Shown here: positions 36,301-44,575 of the stretch, piece by piece
Numbering within the stretch: position 1 is the first letter of the stretch
Layout of the letters: every line of letters begins with the position of its first letter
Assembly (NCBI GenBank): GCA_963989385.1
Contig: OZ022501.1
Span: 2,180,001 to 2,244,000 of the forward strand
Direction: 5' to 3'
Source of the DNA: Ctena decussata
Lineage: Eukaryota; Mollusca; Bivalvia; Lucinida; Lucinidae
Length of the DNA: 64,000 bases
Program-made: the position numbers and the translations under genes
Notes under the pieces: model-generated
The model's database searches: none
Seen by the model: only the letters and a program-made list of their open reading frames with translations
What the model was told of the DNA's origin: nothing

Positions 36301-39300
36301 ACTGGCCAAACGGTTATGGGGTTTCATGGGTTGATATGAAGTTCACATGTGTAAAGTCAATTTCACAGTAGAGTGTAGGTGGTTTACTCATAAAAAGTGC
36401 TAATTTAGTTCTTACAGAAGGAAAAGTCAGAGGAAAATTCATCAGAATCACACAAATATTTAGGATAATGGGAACTGTGTCTTGCAAACAAAATGAGAAT
36501 CATTCATTCAAGGTTCACCAGCAAAACACTGAAGAGATTTCTATCAACTAAATTTAAGCTTTTCTTGACAATGAGAAGGTATTTGGTGCATAAAAATTAA
36601 AGTTAGTTTCTTCCTTAAAATGAGGTTTGTTCATTCAAGACCACCTGTCACAGAAAGAGGTGTTCATTTGGTTTACTATTGTGAACTGCTGTCAATTTAT
36701 GGACATACTTCATTCCCTTTTGGATTTGGGGTGATTGTATTAGTTACTGATCATTGTCTATCTTTATACCCCCGCTTTGAAAAAGTGGGGGGTATACTGG
36801 TTTACATCTGTCCATCCGTCCCTCCGTCCGTCCGTCCTTCCGTCAGTCCCCTCATACTTTTCGTCAAAGATTTCTCCACAACCATACAAGCTAGAATGGT
36901 CATATTTGTCATACAGGTTGATGACGATGTGTTGTATCGTGGGATTGAGAACCAGCCTTCTTCTGCTTATTCTTCCATTTATTTGTCCATTTTTAGCTCG
37001 CCTGAACGAAAGTTCAGGAAGAGCTATTGTTGTCACCACGGCGTTGGACGTCAGCATCCGCGTCAGCATCCGCGTCCGCGCCGGCGTCCGGATTGGATGT
37101 TTTGGTTAAAGTTTTTTGAAGACCTATATCTCCTTAACTCATTGATGGATTCTTTTGATACTTGCACTGTAGTTAGATATTGGTCCAAAGTTTAACAGGG
37201 TACCACCCCCGCCCTACTCCGTGACCTTGATGTCAAGGTCATGGACTTAGAATATTGGGAGTACATTTTGACTGGATGTTTTGGTTAAAGTTTTATAAAG
37301 CCCAATATCTCCTTAACCTATGGATGGATTCCTTTGATACTTGCACTGTAGTTAGATATTGGTCTAAAGTTTTCCACGGTACTACCCCCACCCCCCTCAG
37401 TGACCTTGATGTCAAGGTCATGGACTTTGAAATTTCATGTGGATTTTTTTTTTTTTTTTTTTTCTTTAATTTTTTTTTTAAGACTTACTTCTGAGATAGC
37501 TTTTGTTTATAAATGTGTCGTCATTATGGACATGCTTGCCTGAAGTTTTATGCATAGCAGTCCACACCACCAAAGCGACTGTGTGATGGGCAAGCACCTA
37601 TTCAGGCGAGCTATGCTGTCAGCCGACAGCTCTTGTTCTTTATTTCCATACTTTCAATAATGAAATTTTTCGTCAAAGATTTCTCAACAACCATTCAAGC
37701 TAGAATGGTCATATTTGGCATACAGGTTGATGACGGTGTGTTTTATCGTGGGATTGCAAACCAGCCTTCTCCTGCTTATTCTTCCCTGTATTTGTCCAAT
37801 TTTCTTACTTTCCATACTTTGAATAATGAAATTTTTTGTCAAAGATTTCTCCACAACTGTGTAAGGTAGAGTAGTCATATTTGGTTTTCAGGTTGATGAC
37901 GATGTGTTGTATCGTGGGATTGCAAACCAGCCTTCTCCTGCTTATTCTTCCCTGTATTTGTCTGATTTTCTTTCTTTCCATACTTTGAATAATGCAGTTT
38001 TTGTCAAAGATTTTTGTGCAACCATGCAAGCTAGAGTAGTCATATTTGGTATGCAGGTTAATGACAACTTATTGTAGTGTGGGATTGAGAACCAGCCGTC
38101 TCTCGCATATGCATCCCTTAATTTGTCTGTTTTCTTTCTCTCTTTACATTGAATAATGCAATTTTTTGTAAAAGATTTCACAGCAACCCTTCCCGATAGA
38201 ATGTTCATATTTGGTATACAGATTGATCATGACTTATTGTATTGTGGGATTGCAAACCAGCCATATCTGGCATATATCTCCCTGTATTTGTCCGATTTTC
38301 TTTCTCTCCATATTTTGAAGAATGACTTTTGTCAAAGGTTTCTAACAGGAGATGAACTAAATAAGCCCCTGGCTTCCGTTCAGATCCTTTTGCTATTGTA
38401 TACTATTTGAAACCTGTACATAACTTGTATAAAATTGAAATAAAATATGTTTACACTAAAGGTTTCTAAGCAGCCATTGCAAGTTAGAGTAGGGATATTT
38501 TGTTTGCAGGTTGATGATAACTGTTGTATTATGGGATCGAGAACCAGCCTTCTGCTTATTCTTCCCGATATTTTTCCAGTTTTTCTTTCTCTCCTTACTT
38601 AGAATAATGCACTTTTTCGTAACAAATTTCACAGCATCCTTTCAAGTTTGAATCTTCATATTTGGTATACAGATTGATAAAGACTTATGTCTTACTTGTA
38701 TTTATTAGTTTTTCTATCTGTCCATGTGAAATCATTTTATTCCATATTACGTATACGTAGAAAGGGATTTATTGATATTTGGTATACATGTTGACATTGA
38801 GTTCTCTCTCTCTATACTTAATATGACGAAAATAACACTATTCGATTAAAGCACTTAAGCGGGGGTATAGTCGGATTCTCCGACAGTTCTAGTTTTACTT
38901 TACATATGAACATATAAGTCAGAGCTCTAGATAAGAGGGGTATTTGATGATAATTGAAGGATAATTTTCTTTATTTCTCATCGAAACCACATGTTGTGAC
39001 CCCTCATCTGAACCGTCTCGTCAAGACGGCTCAGATGAGGGGTCACAACATATGTTTTATCCAGAATTAACAAAAATTATCCCTAATTATCACCAAATAC
39101 TCCCTCTTATCTAGAGCTCTGATAAGTGATAGACCCAGTCATATTTGTAGCTCTGACTTATATTACAGGAAACAGAAGATGATAAAAAGCCTACTGATCT
39201 CTCTGACCTACAGCAAGAGCTGGTAAGCAACAAACAAAGAAATGTATGGCAGTTATCTTTCAAAACAGAGTTGGCAGTTGTGGGCACAATACTTTGATTT

Positions 39301-41912
39301 TAGATTAAGAAAACAGTGCAATACTTCTCCAGACAGGCAGGGGAGCTGGCAGTTTGTGACTTATACTGCATATGTACTTGTACTAGGCTAATGTATTGCA
39401 TAAGTTTCTTAATGTATATAGGGTATTTCAGTATGGCTGAAGATTGTGTATATCACCCCTGGTTCATTATGTATATACAAGGGCTGTTACGAAACATAAA
39501 AGAGCTATTATGAAGCAAAAAAGAGTCATAGTTAACAAACGACCTGATAATCAAGTCGTTTGGTAACTTTGACTCTTTTTCGTTTTGGAACAGCCCTTTT
39601 TCGTTTGGTAACATCCTTGAAAACATAGTTAACCAGGCGTGTATATGCTAGTCAGATATGTAATCCAGCTTATGGCTGGCTATATCACATTGAGCAGAGT
39701 ACACAGCAAGAAATTATTTCTGACTTTTATGGATGTTACACATATTAATAACACTCTTCAGACAGATGTAGCTTATAAAGAAATGAAAAGCAATTTCAAA
39801 GAATTGAATCAGAAGCAGAATTACCGTAATCGCCCCATTTACCGCACATGCCCCTATAACCGCACACCAAGGCCATTTCCGAAAAAAATGCACAAGCGCA
39901 CACTGCTTTTTCCTATTGAAACTCACAAAACGCATCAAGTTCAACTTACCATTACTGTTTCAACAGGGACAGTGTTTTTAGTTTTGTTTTCCCGACGCAG
40001 TGTGCGAAGAGAGCAACTCCATCGGTCTAAATGTCAATCGGGCATCCTCGCCGATATTTACGAAGTTGGCTGAAGTGTTATGAAGTGTCCGAGTGCGAAC
40101 AGCGGACTCGGATCAGCTTACACATCTGCGCTGTCTGATTAGCGTATTCTCTGTCTGCATCAACAATGGGAATGTACATGTTGACCCGAGAAGGATCGAG
40201 CTTACGAAGTTATGAGGTTGCGGGGGTACGCAGTCTGAACTGAGTCTTTGCCTTTCGTACATGCGAAAAGGCGCCATTTCTCAAGAGCAACTCTTGTCAT
40301 ATATAGCGATAATGTGCACGTGCGCCAAAGTGCGTTTGGGAAAGATACATGAATGACAGATGAGAAACCCGGGTTGCAAAAGAAATAAATTGTCATAACG
40401 ACAAACTCTTGTTTCCTGACAAAATCAATCTGAATACATGCGCGCAAACTGAACGAAGCGACCAGCCGGCGCATATGCATGGTATGTGCATTTAAACAAA
40501 GTTCGCGGTAGCCATAGGATAGGTTTATCATTGGCATAACTGGCCCGTGGGCCTGACACTTCCGATCAGCAAACACCCGCATCATACAGTGCATTTGCGA
40601 ACATTGACCAGTCTAACAAATCTCCAGGATTTGCCGATAGTTTGCAAATTAATTGTTTTAAGATGCGCAGACTGGTCTACGGCTTTGCTGTTTGCACATG
40701 TAATACGGCACCTTTCTCATGACACATTTTCAATATTTCTGCACCCTTGGACGTAATATAGGACAGACAGAAACAGGGAAGATCAAAAGGACCGCATCTT
40801 CCCGAATCAGAATGTGTGTGTTATTTATAGAAGCCCGTGAATTTAAAGCAGACCGCTAGCCAGAGCACTGACAAACTTACCTGACGTGTTTAAACAATCA
40901 CATATTAGGTCATCGTAAATGCGTTGAAATACTTTCCTTTCTTTCGGGATATTTTATTTGGAATATTGAAAAAGGATGAAAAGAATGAAATACATGCATA
41001 ATGAGGACATATTTAATACTGAGAGGTATAAAACACTTCGAACACCCCGATCAGTATTGCCGACTATTTCGACTGTTCGTTTGTTGTTGTTGTTGTTTTT
41101 TTCATTCTGTGTGTGCGGTTATTAGAAACGTTTTTAACCACACCTTTTTGTTGCAATTTTGAAAAAGTTAAGCGCACCGTGCGGTAAATGGGGCGATTAC
41201 GGTACATTTACTCCCCAGGTAGGTTACTTTCCTTTTCAATGAGGGCTATGCATCTTTTCTTAGAGGGAAGCATCCCCCCGCCCCCCCCCCCCCCCCCCAA
41301 AAAAAAAGGAAGATAGACAAATATGTAGGTCAGAGTGATCTCCCTTGAAGATTCATCAAAAGACCTTAAATACTGCAGGTTGACTTCTCTTTCTTCGTGC
41401 GGAAGGTCAGGTGGTCATCAGAGGGAGCTCTGATTTTCACCCATGTCTGCTTAAGGATCAGCTATGTGTATTGAACTGAAATGTAATTGAAAGGGCCATA
41501 AAACACACATAGAATTATTGATTTAACCCATTAATGCCTAGTGGACTCTTCTATCTGTATATATTGGATGAGTCCATTTGTCATTTAAGGGGTGACAGGT
41601 TTAGTTTATTTTTCGATTTTTTTTTTATTTTGAGGAAAAATACCCATTTGTTGTATGCAAAAAAGTGTAGACCCTGATCAGACGCCGCATTTGCACTGTT
41701 TGCCTATATCCCAATTTTGGGGCGCTAGGCATTAATGGGTTAAAGGGCCATAAAACACACATGAAATATATCTTCTATTTCAGACAAGAACAACCAAAGA
41801 TGAAGAGCTGACTAACCTGCAGGAGGAACTGTCCCGCTTGAAGTCTCTTAACAAAGATCTTTATCAATTTGCTGTAAATGAAATTCTACATACAGAAAAT
41901 AAAGTGTCATAG
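21334..41912 (+). CDS. WDR18: WDR18, whole gene, 11 coding exons
   Basis: Exons 21334-21351, 22734-22925, 25332-25442, 26590-26723, 28426-28573, 30125-30268, 31254-31321, 33009-33133, 35880-36031, 39169-39222 and 41784-41912 join in phase to 1275 bases (424 codons plus TAG). The human protein is, from memory, about 432 residues. It is a WD40 beta-propeller followed by a C-terminal coiled coil. Motifs in order: MSAPIEV (human MAAPMEV), [84 protein letters not shown], and [19 protein letters not shown] (human VRNLRKINRDLFDF). WDR18 is the metazoan Ipi3: with TEX10 and PELP1 it forms the Rix1-type complex that acts with LAS1L and SENP3 in 60S subunit maturation in the nucleus. Introns hold many repeats. 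Confidence 0.97.
21545..21778 (-). repeat. SINE-like repeat, family S3, in WDR18 intron 1
   Basis: The minus-strand reading runs from CAAGTGGTTAGAGTGACTCG through catcagctgtgcccaagata to ccccactgcccctacggct and ends in acctttacctttt. A second copy at about 33355-33495 (plus) and a fragment at 22075-22140 share the 3' half. Confidence 0.55.
22158..22335. repeat. MITE-like repeat (cCGTATTTCTTcAaTTATAAGAC)
   Basis: Same family as 13805-14015, with gattggtcttgtaaaatgga and atttttgggattggtttgga. Confidence 0.5.
22345..22495. repeat. Foldback repeat upstream of WDR18 exon 2
   Basis: The arms are attttcctt..tgaattatcac..atcaacacatgttgt and acaacttgtgttaatcagtgataattta..aaggaaaat, around the centre TTCGGCctcaGGCCGAA. 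Confidence 0.7.
22734..22925 (+). CDS. WDR18: WDR18 exon 2 (residues 7-70)
   Basis: The acceptor is TTACAG and the donor AGG|GTAAGT; 64 whole codons. It begins [20 protein letters not shown] and ends HVWALQRR, the first propeller blade (human CTDSAAPMWSCIVWELHSG and AWELQRK). Confidence 0.96.
23008..23265. repeat. Foldback MITE (GGCCrTATTTATAAAA family), copy 2
   Basis: Same arms as 3101-3325. The inner block aaatttgcnctggaggaacagtctttttcagact is present twice in tandem here, so this copy has an internal duplication. Confidence 0.8.
23300..25108. mobile_element. Composite element with CAGGGCTCTC ends
   Basis: The left end cAGGGCTCTCgatcaccg and right end gtGAGAGCCCTg are inverted repeats. 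Inside, gaaattcggccccaa and ttcccaattc recur inverted. CAGGG ends recall hAT elements, but no clear 8-bp target duplication was found. A TA-flanked element is nested at 23988-24722. Confidence 0.45.
23988..24722. mobile_element. TA-flanked non-autonomous element, 735 bp
   Basis: The terminal repeats CTCTCTTGTTGAGGCACTCC and AGCAAGTG are exactly inverted at the other end and flanked by TA. No ORF of transposase size. Confidence 0.75.
25332..25442 (+). CDS. WDR18: WDR18 exon 3 (residues 71-107)
   Basis: The acceptor is TTTTAAG and the donor CAG|GTAGGA; 37 whole codons. It encodes [20 protein letters not shown] through EKIHVWQ, matching human [21 protein letters not shown]...ESIHLWE. Confidence 0.95.
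26590..26723 (+). CDS. WDR18: WDR18 exon 4 (residues 108-151 plus split codon)
   Basis: The acceptor is TTACAG and the donor AG|GTAAAT. It encodes [20 protein letters not shown] through [14 protein letters not shown], the blade containing human LSRHYQDVSCLQF...SGGKDCLVLVWSL. Confidence 0.96.
26789..26972. repeat. MITE-like repeat (ATATTTCTTtGG family), well preserved
   Basis: It begins TACTGTATTTCTTTGGTTAT and ends ATTTTATAGCCGAATGAATATGGTA. The outer ends are imperfect inverted repeats. Confidence 0.6.
27010..27190 (+). repeat. tRNA-derived SINE, family S2, plus strand
   Basis: It has gcccctggtagctaagctaa, gtctgggtttgaatcttgc, then ttcattacacactgccattc and actgaaatactgttac, matching 17400-17648 in inverse. 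Confidence 0.6.
27282..27519. repeat. MITE with TGAGCCACATCATGTGATTT termini
   Basis: Terminal inverted repeats of about 19 bp enclose a second hairpin, aCAAGCAAAGGCTCTGATcag..ctATCAGAGCCTTTGCTTGtc. It lies in WDR18 intron 4. Confidence 0.75.
27758..27934. mobile_element. TA-flanked MITE (CAGTAGAACTTC ends), copy 1
   Basis: The ends CAGTAGAACTTCATTGACTC and gagccattGAAGTTCTGCTG are flanked by TA. This resembles pogo/Tigger-type termini. Copy 2 lies at 42423-42938. Confidence 0.65.
28190..28385. repeat. Foldback MITE (GTCCCAACATATG family)
   Basis: CATATGTTGGGACCTCTaatTAGAA is inverted on the right arm with gataattt/aaaattgtc flanks. Relatives are at 38912-39163 and 43745-43925. Confidence 0.65.
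28426..28573 (+). CDS. WDR18: WDR18 exon 5 (residues 153-201)
   Basis: The acceptor is TTCCAG and the donor AGG|GTAGGT. It encodes [20 protein letters not shown] and [11 protein letters not shown]...[11 protein letters not shown], matching human SVLQADPSRIPAPRHVWSHH followed by ALPITDLHCG...VATSSLDQT. Confidence 0.95.
28579..28790. repeat. MITE-like repeat (ATTTCTTTGGTTACAAGAC)
   Basis: It directly follows WDR18 exon 5 (5 bases past the donor core). It contains aatccccaaaatcc and gtctgtcttat-like blocks shared with 26789-26972. Confidence 0.5.
28868..29042. repeat. Foldback repeat (AtATTTgACTTTTTCAGTGTAAG)
   Basis: The arms are atttgactttttcagtgtaa and gtattttcacgagtgg, with their inverse ccacgagtgaaaatac and ttactgaaaaagttaaat. 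One arm alone occurs at 13125-13200. Confidence 0.65.
30125..30268 (+). CDS. WDR18: WDR18 exon 6 (residues 202-249)
   Basis: The acceptor is TTGTAG and the donor CAG|GTAGGA; 48 whole codons. It encodes [40 protein letters not shown] and YTVNMYGQ, matching human LWEVSSGELLLSVLFDVSIM and AVTMDLAEHHMFCGGSEGSI. Confidence 0.96.
31254..31321 (+). CDS. WDR18: WDR18 exon 7 (residues 250-271)
   Basis: A 68-base exon, acceptor GTTTCAG and donor AG|GTAATT. It encodes [20 protein letters not shown] then GH, the loop before the last blades (human GQRERSFHPEQDAGKVFKGH). Confidence 0.9.
31818..31973. repeat. Long palindrome, 156 bp
   Basis: GATGAATTTCATTTTTCC, cAGTGTTCAgGGAAGTATGAAC and AATGGGTCATGTaCAAAGT are all repeated inverted on the right arm around the centre CGCCCttcaGGCGt. 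It lies in WDR18 intron 7. Confidence 0.85.
32393..32663 (+). repeat. Direct duplication, offset 156 bp
   Basis: 32393-32507 and 32549-32663 are nearly identical (ttcattagttatgtaaaacag through acaaaaccaacaatgtggat). It duplicates the tail of one MITE together with the left end of another. Confidence 0.85.
32484..32848. repeat. MITE with GAGCCGCGACATGACAAAAC termini
   Basis: Left end gagccgcgacatgacaaaac; right end tttttcgtgtcgcggctcat. The left end is present twice because of the 156-bp duplication. The body carries ccagtctgatcagagccttc and its near-inverse. Confidence 0.75.
33009..33133 (+). CDS. WDR18: WDR18 exon 8 (residues 273-313)
   Basis: The acceptor is TTTTCAG and the donor AAAG|GTAATT. 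It encodes [20 protein letters not shown] then [20 protein letters not shown] and K, the clearest WD repeat of the protein (human [38 protein letters not shown]). Confidence 0.96.
33355..33495 (+). repeat. SINE-like repeat, family S3, 3' half
   Basis: It carries ggctccgcctttcatcagct, gtgcccaagatacagtgggt and ccccactgcccctacggct, matching 21545-21778 in inverse. Confidence 0.55.
34026..35688 (-). mobile_element. Family B HINE-like element, copy 2 (inverted)
   Basis: Reverse complement of copy 1 (10631-11984) through the whole core. It begins AGCTCGCCTGAACgaaaGTTCAGG, then a CGCGTC microsatellite (34070-34130), core units with the TGACCTTGA-NN-TCAAGGTCA palindrome at 34258, 34436, 34599 and 34763, C runs, and GCTATGCTGTCAGGCGACAG followed by CTCTTG. 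It lies in WDR18 intron 8, 61 bp from the duplicated exon 9 acceptor. Confidence 0.75.
35401..35460 (+). repeat. Poly-C tract with interruptions
   Basis: Mostly C with a few A and T, matching in inverse the poly-G tracts of family B copy 1; a further C run lies at 34930-34947. Confidence 0.85.
35750..35840 (+). pseudogene. Decayed tandem copy of WDR18 exon 9 (5' part)
   Basis: After an intact-looking acceptor TTTCAG, this stretch reads [19 protein letters not shown] in the exon 9 frame, against [19 protein letters not shown] in the real exon 130 bp downstream. Similarity includes the last ten bases of the intron and fades after about 90 bp, before the conserved FKRQLYTL part. A GT follows NPQ (CAG|GTTAAT), so an alternative 57-base exon is conceivable, but it would lack the conserved second half. 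Confidence 0.75.
35880..36031 (+). CDS. WDR18: WDR18 exon 9 (residues 315-364)
   Basis: The acceptor is GATTTCAG and the donor AAG|GTATGA. It encodes [20 protein letters not shown] through [20 protein letters not shown] and GTK, matching the human region KGPVTNAAILLAPVSML...LPLPHFNKHL. A degraded copy of its first half sits 130 bp upstream (35750). Confidence 0.94.
36770..38898 (+). repeat. Minisatellite-core element with ACCCCCGCTTT/AAGCGGGGGTAT ends (host of family B copy 3)
   Basis: Left end TATACCCCCGCTTTgaaaaag and a CCGTCCGT microsatellite (36820-36850). Core units contain gttgatgacnatgtgttgta, cgtgggattgnaaaccagcc and gtcaaagatttctcnacaac. Right end TTAAGCGGGGGTATAGtcggattctccgacagttctag. 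Interrupted at 36995-37635. Lies in WDR18 intron 9. Confidence 0.65.
36995..37635 (-). mobile_element. Family B HINE-like element, copy 3 (641 bp, inverted)
   Basis: It has the same termini as copy 2 with a shortened core; two TGACCTTGATGTCAAGGTCA sites (37222 and 37401). It is inserted in a T run of the 36770-38898 repeat. Confidence 0.75.
38912..39163. repeat. Foldback MITE abutting WDR18 exon 10
   Basis: The outer arms ATATAAGTCAGAGCT and AGCTCTGACTTATAT, the middle arms agagctctagataagaggg, and a core TTGTGACCCCTCATCTGAnCC with its inverse form a long hairpin. Its right end is 5 bases from the AG of the exon 10 acceptor. Confidence 0.85.
39169..39222 (+). CDS. WDR18: WDR18 exon 10 (residues 365-382)
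   Basis: A 54-base exon (18 whole codons), acceptor ATTACAG and donor CTG|GTAAGC. It encodes [18 protein letters not shown], an acidic linker into the coiled coil. The right arm of a foldback MITE ends five bases before the acceptor AG. Confidence 0.88.
39480..39615. repeat. Foldback repeat (CAAGGGCTGTTACGAAAC)
   Basis: Left CAAGGGCTGTTacGAAAC and AAAGAGTCAtAGTTA; right TAACTTTGACTCTTT and GGAACAGCCCTTtttCG. The centre is ACGACctgataatcaaGTCGT. Confidence 0.7.
39824..41202. mobile_element. TA-flanked non-autonomous element, 1379 bp
   Basis: The termini CCGTAATCGCCCCATTTACC then GCAC are exactly inverted at 41179-41202, with TA on both sides. No transposase-size ORF; a 144-codon frame overlapping its left end is mostly flank plus terminal repeat. 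Tc1/mariner-like by target only. Confidence 0.8.
41281..41298 (+). repeat. Poly-C run, 18 bases
   Basis: Pure C after CCCCCCG, followed by poly-A. Nothing else recognised in 41205-41480. Confidence 0.85.
41527..41739. mobile_element. piggyBac-like MITE, 213 bp
   Basis: TTAA-CCCATTAATGCCTAG at the left and CTAGGCATTAATGGG-TTAA at the right: perfect 12-bp termini starting CCC inside a TTAA duplication, as in piggyBac elements. It lies 41 bp before the last WDR18 exon. A 21-bp direct repeat (AAAGGGCCATAAAACACACA) also lies just outside each end. Confidence 0.75.
41784..41912 (+). CDS. WDR18: WDR18 exon 11, C-terminal (residues 383-424, stop TAG)
   Basis: The acceptor is ATTTCAG. It encodes [20 protein letters not shown] then [15 protein letters not shown], the conserved C-terminal coiled coil (human VTELEDEVRNLRKINRDLFD), ending HTENKVS and TAG at 41910-41912. 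An AATAAA lies inside the last codons. Confidence 0.95.
   Translation, partial: TRTTKDEELTNLQEELSRLKSLNKDLYQFAVNEILHTENKVS
41898..41903 (+). terminator. AATAAA poly(A) signal inside the WDR18 coding end
   Basis: AATAAA overlaps the codons for E-N-K, 7 bases before the stop. A GT-rich stretch (GAAGTTTGTTTTAG) follows at 41920-41935, as expected for a downstream element. If used, the 3' UTR would be roughly 0-20 bases. The next AATAAA seen on this strand is near 44026. Confidence 0.4.
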
Positions 41913-41954
41913 CAAAACTTGAAGTTTGTTTTAGAGATGGATGGCTAGATTGTG

Positions 41955-42100
41955 ATTTATGTCTGTTTCAACAGTATTTCAGTCATACTGAGTAGATGGA
42001 AGGGTGATAATAACTGGCTGTATTCAATGGAGCCCAGTACAAGGTTGGAAAAAAATTCTGCTGCAAGGGGAACAGACCCATTCCACTAGCTTAATAGGCC
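41955..42100 (-). repeat. tRNA-derived SINE, family S2, degraded
   Basis: caacagtatttcagtcatac, attcaatggagcccag and cttaataggccagtg match the inverse of 27010-27190. Confidence 0.5.
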
Positions 42101-42422
42101 AGTGTTTATCCCATTGCATTCTGGGTATTTTTTTTTGTCTGCCGAAATTGTCATTTGCATAAAAAATCGAGAATATTTTGACAATATTGGTCTAACTCTT
42201 GTAGAAATGATGTCTAGGCAGCAAACAGTTTTGATCTCAGATCAGGGCCCACATTTGTGGGGCCTGATCTGGATCCAAACTGTTTGCCCAGATAACCCTA
42301 AAGGGGTATCCCGAATAGAATGGGTTATCTCACAGAACTATTGGGACTGCTAACTTTTCATTATTCTGTTATTAAATGCAATATACGAGGATCATCCTAA
42401 AAGTTCTGTCACTCTTATTATA

Positions 42423-42938
42423 CAGTCGAACTTCGATGGCTCGAACTCGCCGGGACCACCGAAAAAAGTTGGAACGATCGGTAGTTCGAGCCATTGAAGA
42501 CCAACTCAATATGATCCAATTTTATGTACTATGTTTTTCTATCGTGACAACGACAACTTCCTGTATTTTGATCGGTCACTCTTTGAACCTTTGCACTTTC
42601 AGGTAGATAAAACAAAACAACACAGAAACATATGTACAATATTAAAAGATCAAGATAAGCATGGACGTAGCAAACCTGATGACCAATACTTGTAATCGGT
42701 AGGATCTACATTTAGTTCGGTCATTAAACTTGGAAATGTTTAACAAGGAAATAGGTGCGAGCCGTGTTTTTTACATAGAAAGTGGTTTCTAGGGACCAGA
42801 CTTGGGGTTCGAGCGTTAGAGCCATCGTTGTTCGAGCCAAGTGTGGCATGTTTAGTTAAATTTGCCAGGACTGGAAAGTCAGTTCGACTGAAACATGGTG
42901 TTCGAGCCGTCCGAGTTTGAGCCAGTGAAGTTCGACTG
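42423..42938. mobile_element. TA-flanked element (CAGTCGAACTTC ends), copy 2
   Basis: CAGTCGAACTTCGATGGCTC at the left and gagccagtGAAGTTCGACTG at the right, flanked by TA. The phrase ttcgagcc recurs inside. Longer relative of 27758-27934. Confidence 0.7.
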
Positions 42939-43239
42939 TATCTCCAAAATTTCCAAAATCAAAAATATTTACCTCAGTATATTGCCATTCAAAATGCGTG
43001 CCGTTTGTAATGTCACTATAGAAAAATATTCTTTGTCACTTCAAAAGTAACTTTACAGTCTGCTTTGAAAAAGGTATTCCCTTAGGATATTGACTTAACT
43101 TGCAGATGACCTATTTTAAATGGGCAGCAATTCCTAAATAAACAATACCAATTATCATAGGTTGGTGCCAAATATTTTCCAGGCACAGATAAACAGTAAA
43201 AAACTCACAGTCATTTGATGCATTTTATAGAGGATCTTA

Positions 43240-43335
43240 CACTCGTGGTCATTTCATATGAAATTTATGAAACGAGCCTGTGGCGAATTTCATAAATTTC
43301 TTATGAAATGACCACAAGTGACCAGCAGGTCTGTG
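43240..43335. repeat. Palindrome (ACTcGTGGTCATTTCATATG)
   Basis: CACTCGTGGTCATTTCATATGAAATTTATGAAa is repeated inverted as ATTTCATAAATTTCTTATGAAATGACCACaAGTG. The rest of 42940-43740 shows nothing recognisable. Confidence 0.75.
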
Positions 43336-43744
43336 AAAAAAATATGAGTCTAATTACAGAACTTTTTGGATGACCCCTGCACAGTAAAACATTTATATTT
43401 GGAGGTACTTTATTTTTGGCTCTACTGGTGATGCAGCAAAACATGTCAAACTGAAAGTCTGCCAATTTTCAATTTTCACTTGACATGAAAATAGGGAAAA
43501 TAAAATTCCAATAAGCCTTCCTCATAAAACAGTCAAACTAAGATTGCCCAAATATTTATCATGTACGGGTATACCTCTGATTTTATGCCCTATAAAATCC
43601 TGCAGATATCCATGCATGCATACTGCCATACGCCCGTAATGGTGTTAAAGCTTAGGTTAAGGTTTTGGATGATGCAGATTCTCTGTAAACCCTTTGTGAT
43701 GCAACTTGATAATACAGCTTTGGTATTTAGTCTGGCAGCAGCTG

Positions 43745-43925
43745 TCTAAATAAGAAGAGCAGTTTAGGGATAATTTTCTGTATTTCTCTATAAAATCCTA
43801 TGTTATGACCCCTCATCAAAATTGTCTCATCGAGATGGTTCTAATGAGGGGTCACAACAGATTTTTGTTGAGAAATAAGAAAAATTATCTAAGAAATATC
43901 CTCAAAAACTCACTTACAGGCCCCA
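43745..43925. repeat. Foldback MITE (TGTGACCCCTCATnnaA family)
   Basis: The core TGTtATGACCCCTCATcaaaa/ttctAATGAGGGGTCACAACA has ggataattttc/aaaattatc flanks; same family as 38912-39163. Confidence 0.65.
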
Positions 43926-44575
43926 TTGCTCTATCAGCATGAACAGTTTTATCATGAGGTATCGTTTCCAGATTCTCAGTATAGTTTCGTCACTGGAAAT
44001 GACTGTGATTAGCCAGCTTTAAACAAATAAAACATCATTGACTTTCACATAAAAAGGGTTTGAAAACTTATTTTGGTCATTTTAGTTGGCAATTAATATG
44101 ACCTACTTTCCATTTCATTAAGTTGAAAAAATGGTAAAAATACAATGTACAGGCATGGAGTCCCAATCACTATCCCACCTATTTTTATATAGCATTGCTA
44201 GATGGGAAACCAGAACAGGATTTTTTTTGTGGAGCAATTTGTTATTTTTCACAAACTGTTTTCTCTACTTTTTGCCAGTTATTTGCCTTAGTATATGCAC
44301 CTCCATCCACACTTTATTACCAAACGTGAAGGTTGAACCACTTTTTACAACGATTTGAGTTTAGACATTTTTACCACTGATAGGACTATGGAGAATTTAA
44401 TCTGGAGCCTTGTATCAGATGGTGTATCCTTATGATTGCAACAGATGCACTGGGGCCACTTGGAGATCATTGCAATAGCCATATATCAATACAGTGCCCA
44501 ACAGTTCATTGTAGTGCTGAACTCATCATACCTGAGGCTTCATAGCATAGGCACTCGACGAAAAATTTGTATTTA

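Noticed and set aside
36620..37195. 191-codon ORF
   Set aside because: It runs through the ends of two nested repeats, including the CCGTCCGT microsatellite and a family B terminus.
39639..40073. 144-codon ORF
   Set aside because: It straddles the left terminus of the TA-flanked element 39824-41202; composition looks random.
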